Source of the DNA: Bacteroidia bacterium
GTDB lineage: Bacteria; Bacteroidota; Bacteroidia; CAIKAF01
DNA: 64,000 nucleotides
Assembly (NCBI GenBank): GCA_016742095.1
Contig: JACVCJ010000001.1
Location: forward strand, 183,337 to 247,336
Direction of reading: 5' to 3'
Part shown: one piece after another, positions 33,728 to 45,500 of the stretch
Layout of the letters: every line of letters begins with the position of its first letter
Numbering within the stretch: the first letter of the stretch is position 1
Program-made: the position numbers and the translations under genes
Notes under the pieces: generated by a model
Told to the model about the DNA's origin: nothing
What the model saw: the letters and a program-made list of their open reading frames with translations, nothing else
Database searches by the model: none

Positions 33728-36228
33728 GTTCTTTCTGTTTTATTCTGTGATACAAAGTTCGTACGATCCGGGGGCATTCCTGTTACATCATCCGTGGAAA
33801 GATTTACAGGATTTCCGGTCTGTTTTTTCCATTTCAGGCGCAGGCTGTTCAGCACCACGCTCACGCTGCTCAGGGCCATGGCTGCCCCGGCGATCATGGG
33901 ATTCAGCAGGAAGCCGTTTAGGGGGTATAGTATGCCGGCCGCCAGCGGAATGCCGATAATGTTGTAGATAAAGGCCCAGAAAAGGTTCTGGCGTATGGTG
34001 GCTACCGTATGGCGGGAAAGTACGAGGGCCTGGGGGATCTTTTCGAGGTCAGAGGAAATAATGGTCATTTTGGCCACGTCCATGGCAATATCGCTGCCCC
34101 TGCCCATGGCTATGCTCACGTCGGCCTGTGCCAGGGCGGTACTGTCGTTGATGCCGTCGCCGGCCATGGCCACTATTTTGCCTTCACGTTGCAGTTGTTT
34201 TACAAAATCGGCCTTGCCGGCGGGCAATACCTCGGCGCGGTACTGTTTTATGCCGGTGCGGGCGGCTACGGCGGCGGCGGTGTGTGCGTTGTCGCCGGTG
34301 AGCATGTATACTTCGATACCTGCATCCTGTAAATGTTTTACGGCGCGTGCCGAACTTTCCTTTACCTGGTCGGCAATGGCCAGCAGGGCCCGCACTTTTT
34401 CCTCATCGGCGAACCAGACCAGGGTCTTGGCCTCAGAGCTCCACTGCGTGGCCTTTGCTTCGGCTTCGGCCGGAATGGAAATACCATTGTCGAGCAGGAG
34501 CTTTTTATTGCCGGCGAACCAGGTACGGCCTTCCAGCTGTGCTTTTACACCCTGCCCGCTGATACTTTCAAAATGTGTGAGCGGCAGTTGTCCGGCAGAG
34601 CCGAGGTAACGCAGTACGGCCTCGGCCAGGGGGTGTTCCGAGCGTTTTTCGAGCTGGAACAATACCTGCCGGCTTTGGTTTTCATCGTGTAAGAACAGGG
34701 CGTCCGTTACTTCGGGGTGTCCTTCGGTGATGGTGCCGGTCTTATCGAGTATGAGTGCGTTTACCTTACGTGCGCTTTCGAGGCTTTCGGCGTCTTTGAT
34801 GAGTATTCCTTTTTCGGCCGCCTTGCCGATGCCTACCATAATGGCGGTGGGTGTGGCCAGTCCCAGGGCGCAGGGGCAGGCGATCACCAGTACGGTGGCC
34901 ATGGCAATGAGTCCCTGCGAAACGCCGTTCTCTCCGCCGGCCAGGGCCCATACGGCAAAGGTAAGCAGGGATATCCCGATCACCACGGGTACAAAGATCC
35001 CTGCGATACGGTCTGCCAGTTTCTGTACGGGCGCTTTACTGCCCTGGGCATCCTGTACCATGCGTATGATCTGGGCCAGCATGGTTTCGGAACCTACTTT
35101 TTCGGCCCGGAAACGGAAACTACCTTTCTGGTTGATGGTGCCGGCAAAAACGGTGTCGTTCTCTTTTTTGAATACGGGTACGGGTTCCCCGCTGAGCATG
35201 CTTTCATCGATATACGAATTCCCGGAAGTGACGGTCCCGTCCACGGCGATCTTTTCACCGGGTCTTACCAGTACGATGTCGTTTTTCTGTACTTCGCCGA
35301 GGGGGATCTGTATTTCCTGTTCCCCGCGCAGCACCGTAAGCGTTTTCGGCTGCAGACCCATCAGGTTCTTCAGGGCGGCGGAGGTATTGCCCCTGGCTCT
35401 TTCTTCCAGCAGCTTGCCCAGCAGGATAAAGGTAATGATCACGGCTGCGGCCTCAAAGTACACGTGTCCGTGCAGGCCCCGCTGCATCCAGTACTGCGGG
35501 TAAAGCGTGTTGAATACGCTGAAGATATAGGCGATGCCCGAACCCAGGGCCACCAGGGTATCCATATTGGCCGAACGGTGCCGGGCCTGTTTCCAGGCGT
35601 TGATGAAAAAATCCTTACCGGTCCAGGCGATCACCGGGGTGGAAAGCACCCACATGATGTGATTGGCATAGGGTATATTCATGAAAAACATACCGATGAT
35701 CACTACCGGCAGAGACAGTACGGCGGCCAGTATGGTCTTCTGTTGCAGGCGCCGGAAATTCTTCCGGTGTATGTCTTCGAGGGATTCGGCCTCCGGGTCC
35801 TCCGTTTCCAGGAAGAGATCGTAACCGGCATTGTACACGGCCTGTCGTATATCGGCGGCCTGTATCATATTGGGCAGGTATTCCACGCTGAGCACGGCGG
35901 CGGCGTAATTCACCGAAGCGCTGATCACACCGGGCAGGGCGCGTACGGTATTTTCCACGTTGGCGGCGCAGGAGGCACAGGTCATCTGCAATACGGGAAT
36001 GTTCTTTTTAACGCTGTTCACGCCGTAACCCAGGTCTCGTATGGTCTGTACCGCTTTTGCGAGTACGCCGCTGTCCCCGCTGATGAGGGCCCGGCGGTTA
36101 TTCAGTTCTACTTTATGCGAAGTAATGCCCTCGGTCTTCTGCAGGCCTTTGTCCACGATCAGTGCACAGTGCTCGCTTTCCACGCCTTCCAGCGGGATCT
36201 GTATCAGGGACTCCTTTACATCTTTCAT
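33724..36228 (-). CDS. copA: Cu(I)-exporting P1B-type ATPase
   Basis: This 834-residue inner-membrane pump exports Cu(I). It has a degenerate N-terminal HMA domain (EGVESEHC, Cys21 only), a regular HMA domain (MTCASC, Cys84 and Cys87), actuator motif SGEPVP (346 on), [12 protein letters not shown] (CPC 451-453), phosphorylation motif DKTGTITEG (495 on), SEHPLAEA (530 on) and GDGINDS (690-695). It ends in helices with NP and [16 protein letters not shown] (Asn, Met, Ser ligands), diagnostic of copper pumps. The length is normal. It lies downstream of the AraC/HMA regulator and is cotranscribed with the HMA protein gene. Confidence 0.96.
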   Translation of the reverse strand: MKDVKESLIQIPLEGVESEHCALIVDKGLQKTEGITSHKVELNNRRALISGDSGVLAKAVQTIRDLGYGVNSVKKNIPVLQMTCASCAANVENTVRALPGVISASVNYAAAVLSVEYLPNMIQAADIRQAVYNAGYDLFLETEDPEAESLEDIHRKNFRRLQQKTILAAVLSLPVVIIGMFFMNIPYANHIMWVLSTPVIAWTGKDFFINAWKQARHRSANMDTLVALGSGIAYIFSVFNTLYPQYWMQRGLHGHVYFEAAAVIITFILLGKLLEERARGNTSAALKNLMGLQPKTLTVLRGEQEIQIPLGEVQKNDIVLVRPGEKIAVDGTVTSGNSYIDESMLSGEPVPVFKKENDTVFAGTINQKGSFRFRAEKVGSETMLAQIIRMVQDAQGSKAPVQKLADRIAGIFVPVVIGISLLTFAVWALAGGENGVSQGLIAMATVLVIACPCALGLATPTAIMVGIGKAAEKGILIKDAESLESARKVNALILDKTGTITEGHPEVTDALFLHDENQSRQVLFQLEKRSEHPLAEAVLRYLGSAGQLPLTHFESISGQGVKAQLEGRTWFAGNKKLLLDNGISIPAEAEAKATQWSSEAKTLVWFADEEKVRALLAIADQVKESSARAVKHLQDAGIEVYMLTGDNAHTAAAVAARTGIKQYRAEVLPAGKADFVKQLQREGKIVAMAGDGINDSTALAQADVSIAMGRGSDIAMDVAKMTIISSDLEKIPQALVLSRHTVATIRQNLFWAFIYNIIGIPLAAGILYPLNGFLLNPMIAGAAMALSSVSVVLNSLRLKWKKQTGNPVNLSTDDVTGMPPDRTNFVSQNKTERT

Positions 36229-36308
36229 ATCCTTGCGTTTTGTCAGGACAAAGTTCGGGAAGAAAAGGGGAGGGACCGTTATAGTATTCGCGCAAAGAAT
36301 TACAGGAT

Positions 36309-36869
36309 TTACACCTGGTCGAGCGGTTTCCTTTTATTACTGCGCAGGTCCTTGAAATGGCTGGGGGTGAGGCCGGTCACCTTTTTGAACTGGGCGCTGA
36401 GATGGGCCACGCTCGAATAATTAAGGCGGAAAGCGATCTCGCTCAGGCTGAGTTCGTCGTATACCAGCAGTTCCTTTACCCGTTCGGTCTTCTGGGCGAT
36501 GAAGTATTTTTCTATGGTCGTGCCTTCGATCTCGGAGAACAGGTTCGAAATGTACTTGTAATCGTGGTCCAGGCGGCTGCTGAGGTAGTCGGAAAGGTTT
36601 TCCTTCAGGTTACCGTCGTGGTGGTGTACGAGTTCAATGATGAGGGTTTTGGTCTTTTCGATGAGCCGGCTTTTGCGGTCGTCGATCAGTTCAAAGCCCA
36701 GGGCTTCCAGCTGCCGGCCGATCTGTTCCTTTTCAGCGGCGCTCAGTTCGCGGTCCAGGGTCACTTCGCCCAGTTCCACCTGCTGCGGATGCAGTCCGGC
36801 CTTTTCCAGTTCGGCTTTTACCACCATTTTACAGCGGTCGCATACCATATTTTTAATGTAGAGTTTCAT
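36309..36869 (-). CDS. AraC-family regulator with N-terminal HMA-like metal-binding domain
   Basis: This 186-residue regulator starts [17 protein letters not shown], an HMA-like domain with the CxxC pair Cys10 and Cys13, followed by a short linker and an AraC/XylS double HTH ([30 protein letters not shown]). Such fusions are common beside copper pumps in Bacteroidota, and a copper-responsive switch is likely: metal binding by the Cys pair would change DNA binding. It is 80 bases upstream of copA on the same strand and has a -7 element ten bases before its start. Confidence 0.88.
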   Translation of the reverse strand: MKLYIKNMVCDRCKMVVKAELEKAGLHPQQVELGEVTLDRELSAAEKEQIGRQLEALGFELIDDRKSRLIEKTKTLIIELVHHHDGNLKENLSDYLSSRLDHDYKYISNLFSEIEGTTIEKYFIAQKTERVKELLVYDELSLSEIAFRLNYSSVAHLSAQFKKVTGLTPSHFKDLRSNKRKPLDQV

Positions 36870-36879
36870 ACCGGCAGTG

Positions 36880-36887
36880 CAAAGGTA
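36880..36887 (-). promoter_or_regulatory. -7 promoter element TACCTTTG
   Basis: Exact TAnnTTTG match on the minus strand, ten bases before the AraC/HMA regulator start. Confidence 0.45.
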
Positions 36888-36983
36888 CGGAATCCGGCCG
36901 TTCCCGGGGTATATAAAGTGCGTTTGTCTGTAAGGGGGCCTGATTCAGGTGTTTTTACGCTGTTTTGCGTTTAATGATTTATC

Positions 36984-36991
36984 TATCTTTG
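36984..36991 (+). promoter_or_regulatory. -7 promoter element TATCTTTG
   Basis: Exact TAnnTTTG match, 34 bases before the ATG at 37026. A TTTG lies 16 bases upstream of it, shorter than the usual spacing of about 19. Confidence 0.45.
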
Positions 36992-37025
36992 CCCCACATT
37001 ATGTTTTCATTTTAACCATTTAACT

Positions 37026-38465
37026 ATGAAGAAATTCTACGTACTTCTATTTTCCGTTCTCACCCTTACTTTATTTACCCAACAGCTTTCGGCACAGTGT
37101 ACTATACAGCTGCTGGCTTCCGATACGCTGGTATGTGCGGGCGATTCGGTGACGCTTACCGTAATTCCTCCCACAGATGCGCACCAGCTTACGTCCACCA
37201 TGACGGCGGGCAACAACCACCGCGGTAACATGTTCGATATTCATGCACTGAACACGGTGACCATCAATTCCTTTGATGCACACCCGATGGGTAACACCAC
37301 CATTGCCGTGTATTACCGTCCCACGCCTTTTGCCGGTTTCGAAAACTCGGCCAGTGGCTGGACACTCATCGGTTCGGCAGCTGTAACGGCCCAGCCCTAT
37401 GGTACGCCTACCCCGGTTCCGGTGGCGGTGGACGTAACCATTCCGGCCGGACAGACTTACAGTTTTTACGTAACCTCTACCAATACGGGTGTAAGTCTCA
37501 ACTATTCGGACGGGACCAGCCAGGGCGCCGTATACACCAGCGATGCCAATATCCAGTTCCTGCAGGGGGTGGGCATGGAGTACCCGTTCACGAACGGCGG
37601 CGGTATCTTTACGCCCCGTATCTGGAACGGACGTATCAATTACAGTACACCGATAACCACCAGCTACCTCTGGAGCAACGGTGATACTACGGCTTCCATC
37701 AGCACAGAAATTACAGCTACCTCACAGCTTTCCGTAGATGTGAACGTGAGCGGCTGTGCCCCGCAAACGGCGATGAAGACCGTGGTTGTTTCCACTCCGC
37801 CCGTACAGGCCGGCGCCGATGTTACCGTGTGCGAAGGCGAAGCGGTGACCCTGGGCGGCAGCGGCGCTGTTTCCTACAGCTGGACCAACGGCGTGACCGA
37901 CAGCGTAAGCTTTGTACCGCAGGCTTCGGGCCAGTATGTGGTAACCGGTACGGATTCGATCGGCTGTACAGCCAGCGATTCGCTGACCGTTACCGTAAAT
38001 ACGGTGGACAACGGCATCAGTGTGAACGGGCTTACGCTTTCCGCAGAGGCCTCGGGAGCTGTCTATGCCTGGTACGACTGTACCAATGATACCCTGCTCA
38101 GCCTTGTCTCCACACAGAGCTACACGGCCACGGCCAACGGCAGCTACGCGGTGATCGTTACCCAGAACAACTGTACGGATACTTCGGCCTGCGAACTGAT
38201 CACCACCGTAGGTATCGAAGAAAATAGCGGTCCGGATGTACTTATACTGAGTCCGAATCCTACGGACGGTACCCTGAACATCCGCAGCGAAGGCCAGGTG
38301 GTACGCCAGGTGAGCATCCTGGGTGTGAACGGCCAGGTGCTGGGCAACAGCTTCCCGATGGCGGCACAGACCAGCATCGACCTCAGCGCTTATGCAGCCG
38401 GTGTATATTTTGTACGCATCCATACCGAAAACGAAACGTATATACGAAAAGTGATACGCCGATAA
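37026..38465 (+). CDS. T9SS-secreted Ig-like repeat protein
   Basis: The 479-residue protein has a signal peptide (MKKFYVLLFSVLTLTLFTQQ). The body contains Ig/PKD-like units of the T9SS cargo kind, with recurring VCAGDSVTLTV, VCEGEAVTLGG, SYLWSNGDTTAS and YSWTNGVTDS patterns. A central beta-sandwich (about residues 60-200) contains TVTINSFDAHPMGNTTIAVY. The C-terminus (LILSPNPTDGTLNIRSE to YIRKVIRR) is a type A sorting domain. It is probably a surface protein of unknown ligand, and is monocistronic with a strong terminator. Confidence 0.9.
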   Translation: MKKFYVLLFSVLTLTLFTQQLSAQCTIQLLASDTLVCAGDSVTLTVIPPTDAHQLTSTMTAGNNHRGNMFDIHALNTVTINSFDAHPMGNTTIAVYYRPTPFAGFENSASGWTLIGSAAVTAQPYGTPTPVPVAVDVTIPAGQTYSFYVTSTNTGVSLNYSDGTSQGAVYTSDANIQFLQGVGMEYPFTNGGGIFTPRIWNGRINYSTPITTSYLWSNGDTTASISTEITATSQLSVDVNVSGCAPQTAMKTVVVSTPPVQAGADVTVCEGEAVTLGGSGAVSYSWTNGVTDSVSFVPQASGQYVVTGTDSIGCTASDSLTVTVNTVDNGISVNGLTLSAEASGAVYAWYDCTNDTLLSLVSTQSYTATANGSYAVIVTQNNCTDTSACELITTVGIEENSGPDVLILSPNPTDGTLNIRSEGQVVRQVSILGVNGQVLGNSFPMAAQTSIDLSAYAAGVYFVRIHTENETYIRKVIRR

Positions 38466-38488
38466 CACGATTTTGCTTATTTGGTTAT

Positions 38489-38522
38489 AAAAAGGCGCAG
38501 GAGATATCTCTGCGCCTTTTTT
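38489..38522 (+). terminator. Rho-independent terminator
   Basis: Arms AAAGGCGCAG/CTGCGCCTTT followed by further T residues, 23 bases past the stop at 38465. Confidence 0.85.
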
Positions 38523-38594
38523 GTATTGTCCCGGAATTGTTCTTTTCTGCCTCGTACTCCCGGCTCTTTAAGCAGGGAAAGCAGCATAGCCGGC

Positions 38595-38698
38595 GGACTC
38601 CGGACTTTCAGATTCCGGACTGACATTCTGAACAAAACGGGACGGGCCGGCGGCCGGAGACGTGATACGCTATAAGCTGATCGCCATTAGCTATATTT
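38595..38698. repeat. Intergenic repeat (copy A): TCCGGAC-rich string plus CTATAAGCT/TTAGCTAT end
   Basis: Short iterations of TCCGGACT are followed by a GGCCGG-rich middle and a tail with TATAAGCT and ATTAGCTATA. A sequence with the same order of parts lies at 57409-57497. This looks like a dispersed noncoding repeat of the genome. Confidence 0.45.
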
Positions 38699-38699
38699 G
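38692..38699 (+). promoter_or_regulatory. -7 promoter element TATATTTG
   Basis: Exact TAnnTTTG match ending five bases before the ATG at 38705; it predicts a nearly leaderless transcript. Confidence 0.4.
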
Positions 38700-38704
38700 T
38701 AAGA

Positions 38705-39247
38705 ATGCGAAACGTAATTTTAGACCTGGCCGTTACACTGGACGGCTTCATCGAAGGCCCCAACGGCGAAATTGACTGGTGTATCCTGGACGACGATATG
38801 GACCTGGAAGGCTTTATCGGTACGGTGGATGCGATCTTGTACGGAAGGGTGAGCTACGACGCCTGGGGTAATTTTCAGCCGGACGAAACGGCCTCAGCCC
38901 CAGAACGGCAGATATGGCAGGGCGTTCATTCCAAAAAGAAGTACGTTTTTTCCAGACAAGCGCGGCAGGACGAGCGGGCAACCTTCATAAGTACCGATAT
39001 AGCAAACGCCGTAGCGGAAATAAAAAAACAGGAAGGAAAGGACATCTGGCTGTACGGCGGGGCCGGACTGATCCGCAGTTTTATAGAGGCAGGCCTGGTG
39101 GATATGTATCGTTTATCCATACACCCGGTAGTCCTGGGCGCCGGCAAACCCCTGTTCGAGAACCTGAAGGAACGGGTAAATCTGAAACTCACCGATACGA
39201 AAGTATTTCGCTCGGGCGTGGTGCAGCTGATCTACATGAATAGCTGA
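38705..39247 (+). CDS. Dihydrofolate reductase-like (RibD C-terminal domain) protein
   Basis: The 180-residue protein has the start NVILDLAVTLDGFIEGPNGE and the later DIWLYGGAGLIRSFIEAGLV and HPVVLGAGKPLF segments of the RibD_C/DHFR-fold family (YyaP/YwjB type). These bind NADPH in the GGAG region. Reductase activity on a pteridine or similar substrate is likely, but most members of this stand-alone group have no known substrate. Its stop is followed within two bases by an IS3 remnant, so its downstream region has been rearranged. Confidence 0.88.
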   Translation: MRNVILDLAVTLDGFIEGPNGEIDWCILDDDMDLEGFIGTVDAILYGRVSYDAWGNFQPDETASAPERQIWQGVHSKKKYVFSRQARQDERATFISTDIANAVAEIKKQEGKDIWLYGGAGLIRSFIEAGLVDMYRLSIHPVVLGAGKPLFENLKERVNLKLTDTKVFRSGVVQLIYMNS

Positions 39248-39248
39248 C

Positions 39249-39378
39249 ACGGCTTCCTGACGTTTTAAGATCGATATGATCTGGCTTTCACTGAATCTTG
39301 ACTTTTTCATGAGTATGAAACATTTAAAATTACGACTTTATCGCATTTTAAATGGACCCGATTTCAGGGAAGCTGACA
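39249..39378 (-). mobile_element. Left-end remnant of an IS3-family element
   Basis: On the minus strand an ATG at 39310 begins MKKSRFSESQIISILKRQEA, the conserved N-terminus of an IS3-family OrfA transposase. The frame then runs into the end of the neighbouring gene, so only about 20 codons remain. The upstream 68 bases starting TGTCAGCTTCCCTGAAATCG look like the terminal repeat and leader of such an element. No OrfB or right end is present. Confidence 0.65.
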
Positions 39379-39422
39379 TCACACACGGGCTTCGAACGCT
39401 ATTCTCTGCAAGCGTAAAAGAA

Positions 39423-39459
39423 AAGCCCTCTCCCCGCTGGTAGCAGGACGAGAGGGCTT
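39423..39459 (-). terminator. Terminator of the Rhs operon
   Basis: Perfect ten-base arms AAGCCCTCTC/GAGAGGGCTT with a 17-base loop, followed on the minus strand by TTCTTTT. It lies 69 bases past the Rhs gene stop. Confidence 0.8.
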
Positions 39460-39528
39460 GCCTTTATGACTTCAAGTCTCTTTCCTGGAGACTCTTAGAA
39501 TTCTTTTCTTGGCTAATTGCCCTGAAAG

Positions 39529-42500
39529 TCAATTAGGTGGCTGATTCCCTTGGATGGTTGCAGGTGGTGTATATGTTCGGTCAACAGTATACTGATAATC
39601 ATATTCTGCAGCAACATTGGGATGCATCCCAGGATTGAACGCTACATTTATCTGTGGGAACTGAGCATCGTTCGGATTGAATCCGAATCGTTTTATTATT
39701 TCATTCCGTACGGTAACAATATCATTATTATTATAAATATTTGGATTCAAATTTACAGTAACAACAGCTACTTGAGGATTACTAAGACCAGGTCCCAAAC
39801 CCGCAATGGTATTATTGTAATTGTTTACGATTGCATCATCAACTCTATCTAGAGTCGATGTGATATCCTGCGGTGTGTAATTTGCCACTGGTGTCCAATT
39901 AGCAACTCCATTGGGAGCCCCGGGAGGACTCTGCCCCATCAGTCTGGTACCATTTGCAATCAAGGGTTGGGTAAATGTACAAGTTAAACTAAACACCCCG
40001 TTTTGACTACACCCTTGTAATGTGGCCATTGTTGCTTGATAATAATCACTGCCATCAGGTCTAAAGTAATGACGGTTAATCGGCCACCAGATATTTTGAG
40101 GTCCATCATACTGCCATTGTGATGACATTGTATTATTGGGGTTTGTTCTAATTTGAGCATAATTAAGCTGATGAACATCCAAATTGTTTGCAACAGCAGG
40201 TAAAAATGGAACTTCTCTTCTGGGGGTGGCAATATTAATGTTGTTTGCCATTACTGTAACTGTGTTTGCTGGCAATTGTGGAGTAGCAGTCTCTAAACCT
40301 TCTAATTCGACCATATGAATTACTTTATTCTCGCTAAACGCATACGGACTATTATAAGGATATTTTGCAGTTAATGGGTCAACAGTAAAGAATCGTCCAA
40401 TTCTCGGATCATGCATCCGATACTCATAATTAAGCGAATTGCCTGCACCCTTCATTTCGTCATCGCGCTCCTGGCCCTGGTAACCATAGCGATATTCACC
40501 TGAATTGTCTGCGACCAGTACTTCGCTTGTAGTACTTAGCAAAATATTGTCAAGTCTGAACGTTTTGGTACCATAGGTGCCGTTTCGCATCTGTATACGG
40601 ATATTGGGCATGGTTGGATTAATCGTTACCGTATAGCTGCCGTTGGAGGCCATATTCAGGTAGGGCACCGGATTCATAAGAACGAGGCTGCCCGGGGAGG
40701 TATACTGCCATATAATAATGTTTACGGAACCGGCCGTACCAACATCCACATTCATGCTGAGCGTATAGGTCTGCCCGGGTGTCACTGCAAAATCCTGCTG
40801 GGTGCCGTGTGTAGGATCGGAACTGGTCACCTCTAACATCTGGCTGCCGCCTGAACTTACTACGGAAATAGAAGAAGATGGATAGTGCCCCCAGCCATCG
40901 ACCGTTTGTACCGTGCTGCCGGACATTACGATATTCGGATTCTGGAAGTTTGTGAACGATGTGGTATCGGTTCCTTCTACCCATACACTGTCCTTCTTCT
41001 CGGCACAGCGTTCATCCATCAGCATACCGAAAGGATAGTAGTCATAGGTATTATGTATCTCCGGTTCGTAGTAATTGTAGGACGGACTACCGTAGCATTT
41101 CAGTTGCTTACGATCGGTAACCACGGTATGCACATTGTTCAGGTGATCGCTGAGTTCGTACTGTTTATTACCCCGTTCCTGTACCCCGCTTGTGAGTGAT
41201 ACCGGGGTATAAGAAAGCTTTTTATGACGTTTTATGCTGCCTAAGCGTTCACTGCCATACATGAGGTTCTCTTCCAGGTAAAAGCCTTCTACAGCGGGGT
41301 CGTCATATTCTTCCAGGTCTACCTGTTTGTATATAGCAAGGGGATTTCCCTGGGCATCCAGCACATAGTATTCCGTTTGCATCAGTCCTGTTGAATATTC
41401 ATCTGAAAAAGCCTCTGTATACTTATCCACGCGGCGTCCCATCGGGTCGTATCCAAAAGAAAGATAGGCGGATGTAGAAGAAGCGCGATGTACTTCCCGG
41501 ACCTTGTTCAGGTTGTTCCACACGATGGTGGGCATGTCTGCTGCCACATCGCTCAAAAGGTTACCGGTAGGGTCATAGGTGTAGTTGGTGATGCCCTGGT
41601 TATCTACATCATACGCTACGGTAGATGCCGGAATAAAATCCTGAATGTATTTCAGCTGGTTCGTATTCGGGATATAGGTATACGTAAACTGATCGAACTG
41701 CGTGCCCGCTTTATCCATACGGTTCAGGGCAATAAGGTTCCCATTGGCGTCGTAACGGTAATCGGTATAGTACATATCCGTTTGCGGAGCAGAAGGGTTC
41801 CAGGCTGTAAAGGCAAAAGCATCGTTATATTGCAGGTAGCTTCTGCTGCGGGTAATACGCTGCAGCTGGTCATACCCGAATACCTGCAGCAGCGCTTCCG
41901 ATTTATAGGGGTCGCTGATCTGTTTCTGGGTATTGTTCATAGCGCGTATATTACCATTATACAGCCCATAGTTGCTGTAATAAGCCGTTGGGATGTTCAG
42001 CTGGAAATTCTGGGAACCACTGATGGCCATATAATCCTGCGGATAGTAGCTAAGGGTAAAACCATAGGCGTCGCGGGCTATATACTGGGTAGAACTTCCG
42101 ATATTGCCATCTCCGCCCGGATCTACGGCTGCGTCCAGCTGATCACTGTTGATACCTTTTGTCCAACCCTGTATCGTATACGTGTAATCAGTACCCTGCG
42201 ATTTGTAAGGGCCGTATTCCATACGTGCCAGGGGACCGTGGTGGTAATAATCGTATTCCGCATCCGTATCGAACCAGTAACCGTCCGTGCTGGTCATGGC
42301 TTTTACCAGGCGGTTCTGATCGTCATAGGTATACCGGTGTATGAATTTATCCTGACGGCTGGCGTTCAGTGATATAGATTGAACTTTCCCATTGAGAAGA
42401 TCATACTCATATTCTACTTTATGATAGCGGAAATTGTAATCAAAATTTGAAGGGTCTGAATTCGCTATTTGCTTATTTTCTTGTAGTATAGTGCGCGCAT

Positions 42501-45500
42501 TTCCATGTGCATCATAATCGTAATAGATTGCTGTAGTATACGTAGTACTCTGAATAGCCTGACCTGATCCAGAATAATATGTGGTATAAGCAACGCGCTG
42601 ACGCAGATTAGACTGGCTAAAAAAGCCGGCCGGGTAATAGCCACTTGTAGGTGCCACATCGTAGAAGCTAAGTATATATTCATTTTTAGAAAACCCACTT
42701 GTCATAAAAGTACTGGCATTGGTAGGATTATGTAAGTACGGCAGGGTAACTGTAAGACCATCTGTACGTGTCATAACACCGCTTTCAGTTGTGCGTCCTA
42801 GAGCGTCATACTTAGTATAGGAATAGACTGCTGATGCCTGTCGGGCACTTTTAGAGAGTATGGTACGGCCCAGGTTATCGTAATAGAAACTGGAAACTCC
42901 TGCGTCCGGTGTCCGGCTTATGATCTGGCTTCCTAATGCATTATAACGATAACGTGTAGTAAGCTTATACGCCTCACTGCTGGTCACACCATTGTGGGCA
43001 GGTTTGAATTCTGTTCCTGAATTCCGTGCACTATTCACTGCCGCCATATCGCCCAGGGGCAGGCGGGTAACCGCTTTCGGAGGTACGGTACGCACGAGGT
43101 TACCTGCACGGTCATAGTAGAATAGTGTAAAATGGTACTCGTCGCTGGTATACGTGGCGTCGAAAGTTTCCAGGGCGCTCATACAATGGCTTATGTAAGC
43201 CTGGCGGTAAGCGTTGCGTACGCTGTCCAGGTAGGCCTGGTAATCGTTCCAGGCGTTCTCGGCGGCCAGGCCCAGCAGGTAATCCGCGCAGGGGTCCACG
43301 ATCACATCCGAAGGGAAAGGTACCACAGGTTCGTTGCAACCTACTTCGTAGCTGAAGGGTTCCACCACAACTTCCCATTTGTCATCAGAAGTTACAGAGC
43401 GGGTCGTTTTTACCGGCGTTTCTTCGCCGGAAGGACAGCAGCCCGATCTGTCCGTGGCGATCGTATTTTCTTTATAGCTTACCGTTGCCGACCAGCCGTC
43501 GCAGCCGCAGTCAGGCGGGAAGAAGTCCCGGTCACGCTCAATGATCAGCTGGGTACCCGATACGTAGGCATGCACACCCACAGATGCGTACAGGTTGTTC
43601 AGCTCCTGTGCCCAGGCCTCTAAAAACCCGGTAAAGGTAGGATACAGGTCCGGGAGGTATTCAAATGTATGCTGGGGTACAAAACCGCAGGGTTCTCCGC
43701 TATTCTGTAAGGTATAGAGTCCTTTCGAAATTCTGCCTTTGGCTATATAATCCCTGAATTCCAGTTCTACAGAAACCGTGCGGCAGGGGTTCTCCGGGCA
43801 GGGATCGCAGTTTTTGAGCAGATCGCAGCTCTGGATGATGAACGAAGCGGGACTTCCGTTGTATATTACCTTTACAACGGCCGTATTGGTACCTTCGCCC
43901 GCATTCTGTGAAGCGCTCATAATGGCGTCTACCGAAGTAATACTGTTGATCAGGGCCGGGTCAAAAGGCACACCGTTGGTCAGTGCCGCCGGGAAGGTAA
44001 TACAGGGCTGCAGTTCGGCCAGTATTTCCTGGGTGAGGCCCGATTCGGCGGCCAGGCGCAGTTTTTTCTCCACATTGCGCAGGTTCTTGTGTTCCTGGGT
44101 ATTGCATCGCGGATCGCTGATGAAATCGCAATCGGCCGTATAGGCATTGCGCAGGGTGCCGCTGGTGGAAAGAGTTCCGTTCAGGAGGGTTTCCGGTGTG
44201 CCGGGCGCAATATAGAACTCCGTGGCATTGGTGCTTACCACAGAACCGAAACTAAAGCCTGACTGCATAGAGGGGGAACCCGTAGTAGGTGGTACCGGAT
44301 ACATAGTGGTAAAGGTCTGTGCCTGTGCCGGAGGCAGCGTAAGCGTGCTGCTCCCATTGTCCAGGTTCAGGGTGATGATAGCGGAACCGTACTGCAGTTC
44401 GAAAGTGTATGCCGGCGCACCGGTGAATTTCCAGGTATAGGCGGCGATGGGCCCGCTGCCTAAAATACTCCTCAGGTTGGTGGTAATGAACGGTTCGTAG
44501 TTGGTATTGAGGATAAAGGGTGTTGTACTCCACAGCTGTCCGTCCATGCTCAGGGCATTCATCAGGTTCTGCAGGTCGCGGATATCGTCCGTAGCCTTAC
44601 AGGGGGCCTTGGGAGCCGGACTGCAGCCTGTAAGCGGCAGGCAGGTGGTAAATGGTATTTCGATAAAGGTGGGGTTTGCGTTATTGATATATGCATACAG
44701 GGCCGGACCTCCGGGTGTATCATGTACATCGCCGATGAAGCTGATGTCGCTCCAGTCGATACCTGCCGGTGCGCCCGAAGGCCAGCTGAGCGTGGTGCTG
44801 CAGTTGCCGGCAATAATTACCTGGATCGTACCCGGAGATACGTTTACCTGTGCGTTGTAACCGTTGCCCGCGCCCAGCAGGTGATCGTACAGCGTGCTGC
44901 CCAGGTAGGCGCCGCTGGCCAGGTCTACCAGTCCGCCGCTGATAAATTTACCGTTGGCGGCCAGTATGTGCAGCATGTTCTCAAAGTCGATCTGCATGGG
45001 GCATTTGCCGGTAAGCATCGTGCCGGATTGTGAACCGTACTGGGTCATTTCGTCCACGGTGGGCGGATCGTTGAAATCGTTCTGCTCCAGTATGGACCCG
45101 AAGGTCGGGAAACGCTGCTGCAGGGACGAGAACAGGTAAAAATCGCCGAAGTTACAGGGATTGGCCGGTACTCCGGAGAACAGTACGTTATAGCCCAGGG
45201 TATTAAAATTAACATGGGTACTGCCTATGCAATCCGTGTATATGCCCATACGCTTGCTGGCCTGGAAAATGCGCTGGGCCTGCGCCATGGCATGCTGGCG
45301 TGCCGTAGCGTACAGGATGGCCGTCTGGCGCCATACATGGTCGGGCTGTATGGCCGGATCGGTGAGGTCTATGGTCGGGGGGGCAGAGAGTACGCAGCTG
45401 CCCGGACCGGCAATACCGCAATGGGTATTTACATAGGCCATTTTTACAATGTCCAGGTCCACCGGCAGGGGGAGCGCACTCAGATGATAATGGTTCAGTT

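Noticed and set aside
39113..39310. 65-codon minus-strand ORF as a real gene
   Set aside because: Only the first 20 codons are transposase-like; the rest is antisense to the dihydrofolate reductase-like gene. It was recorded as an IS3 remnant instead.
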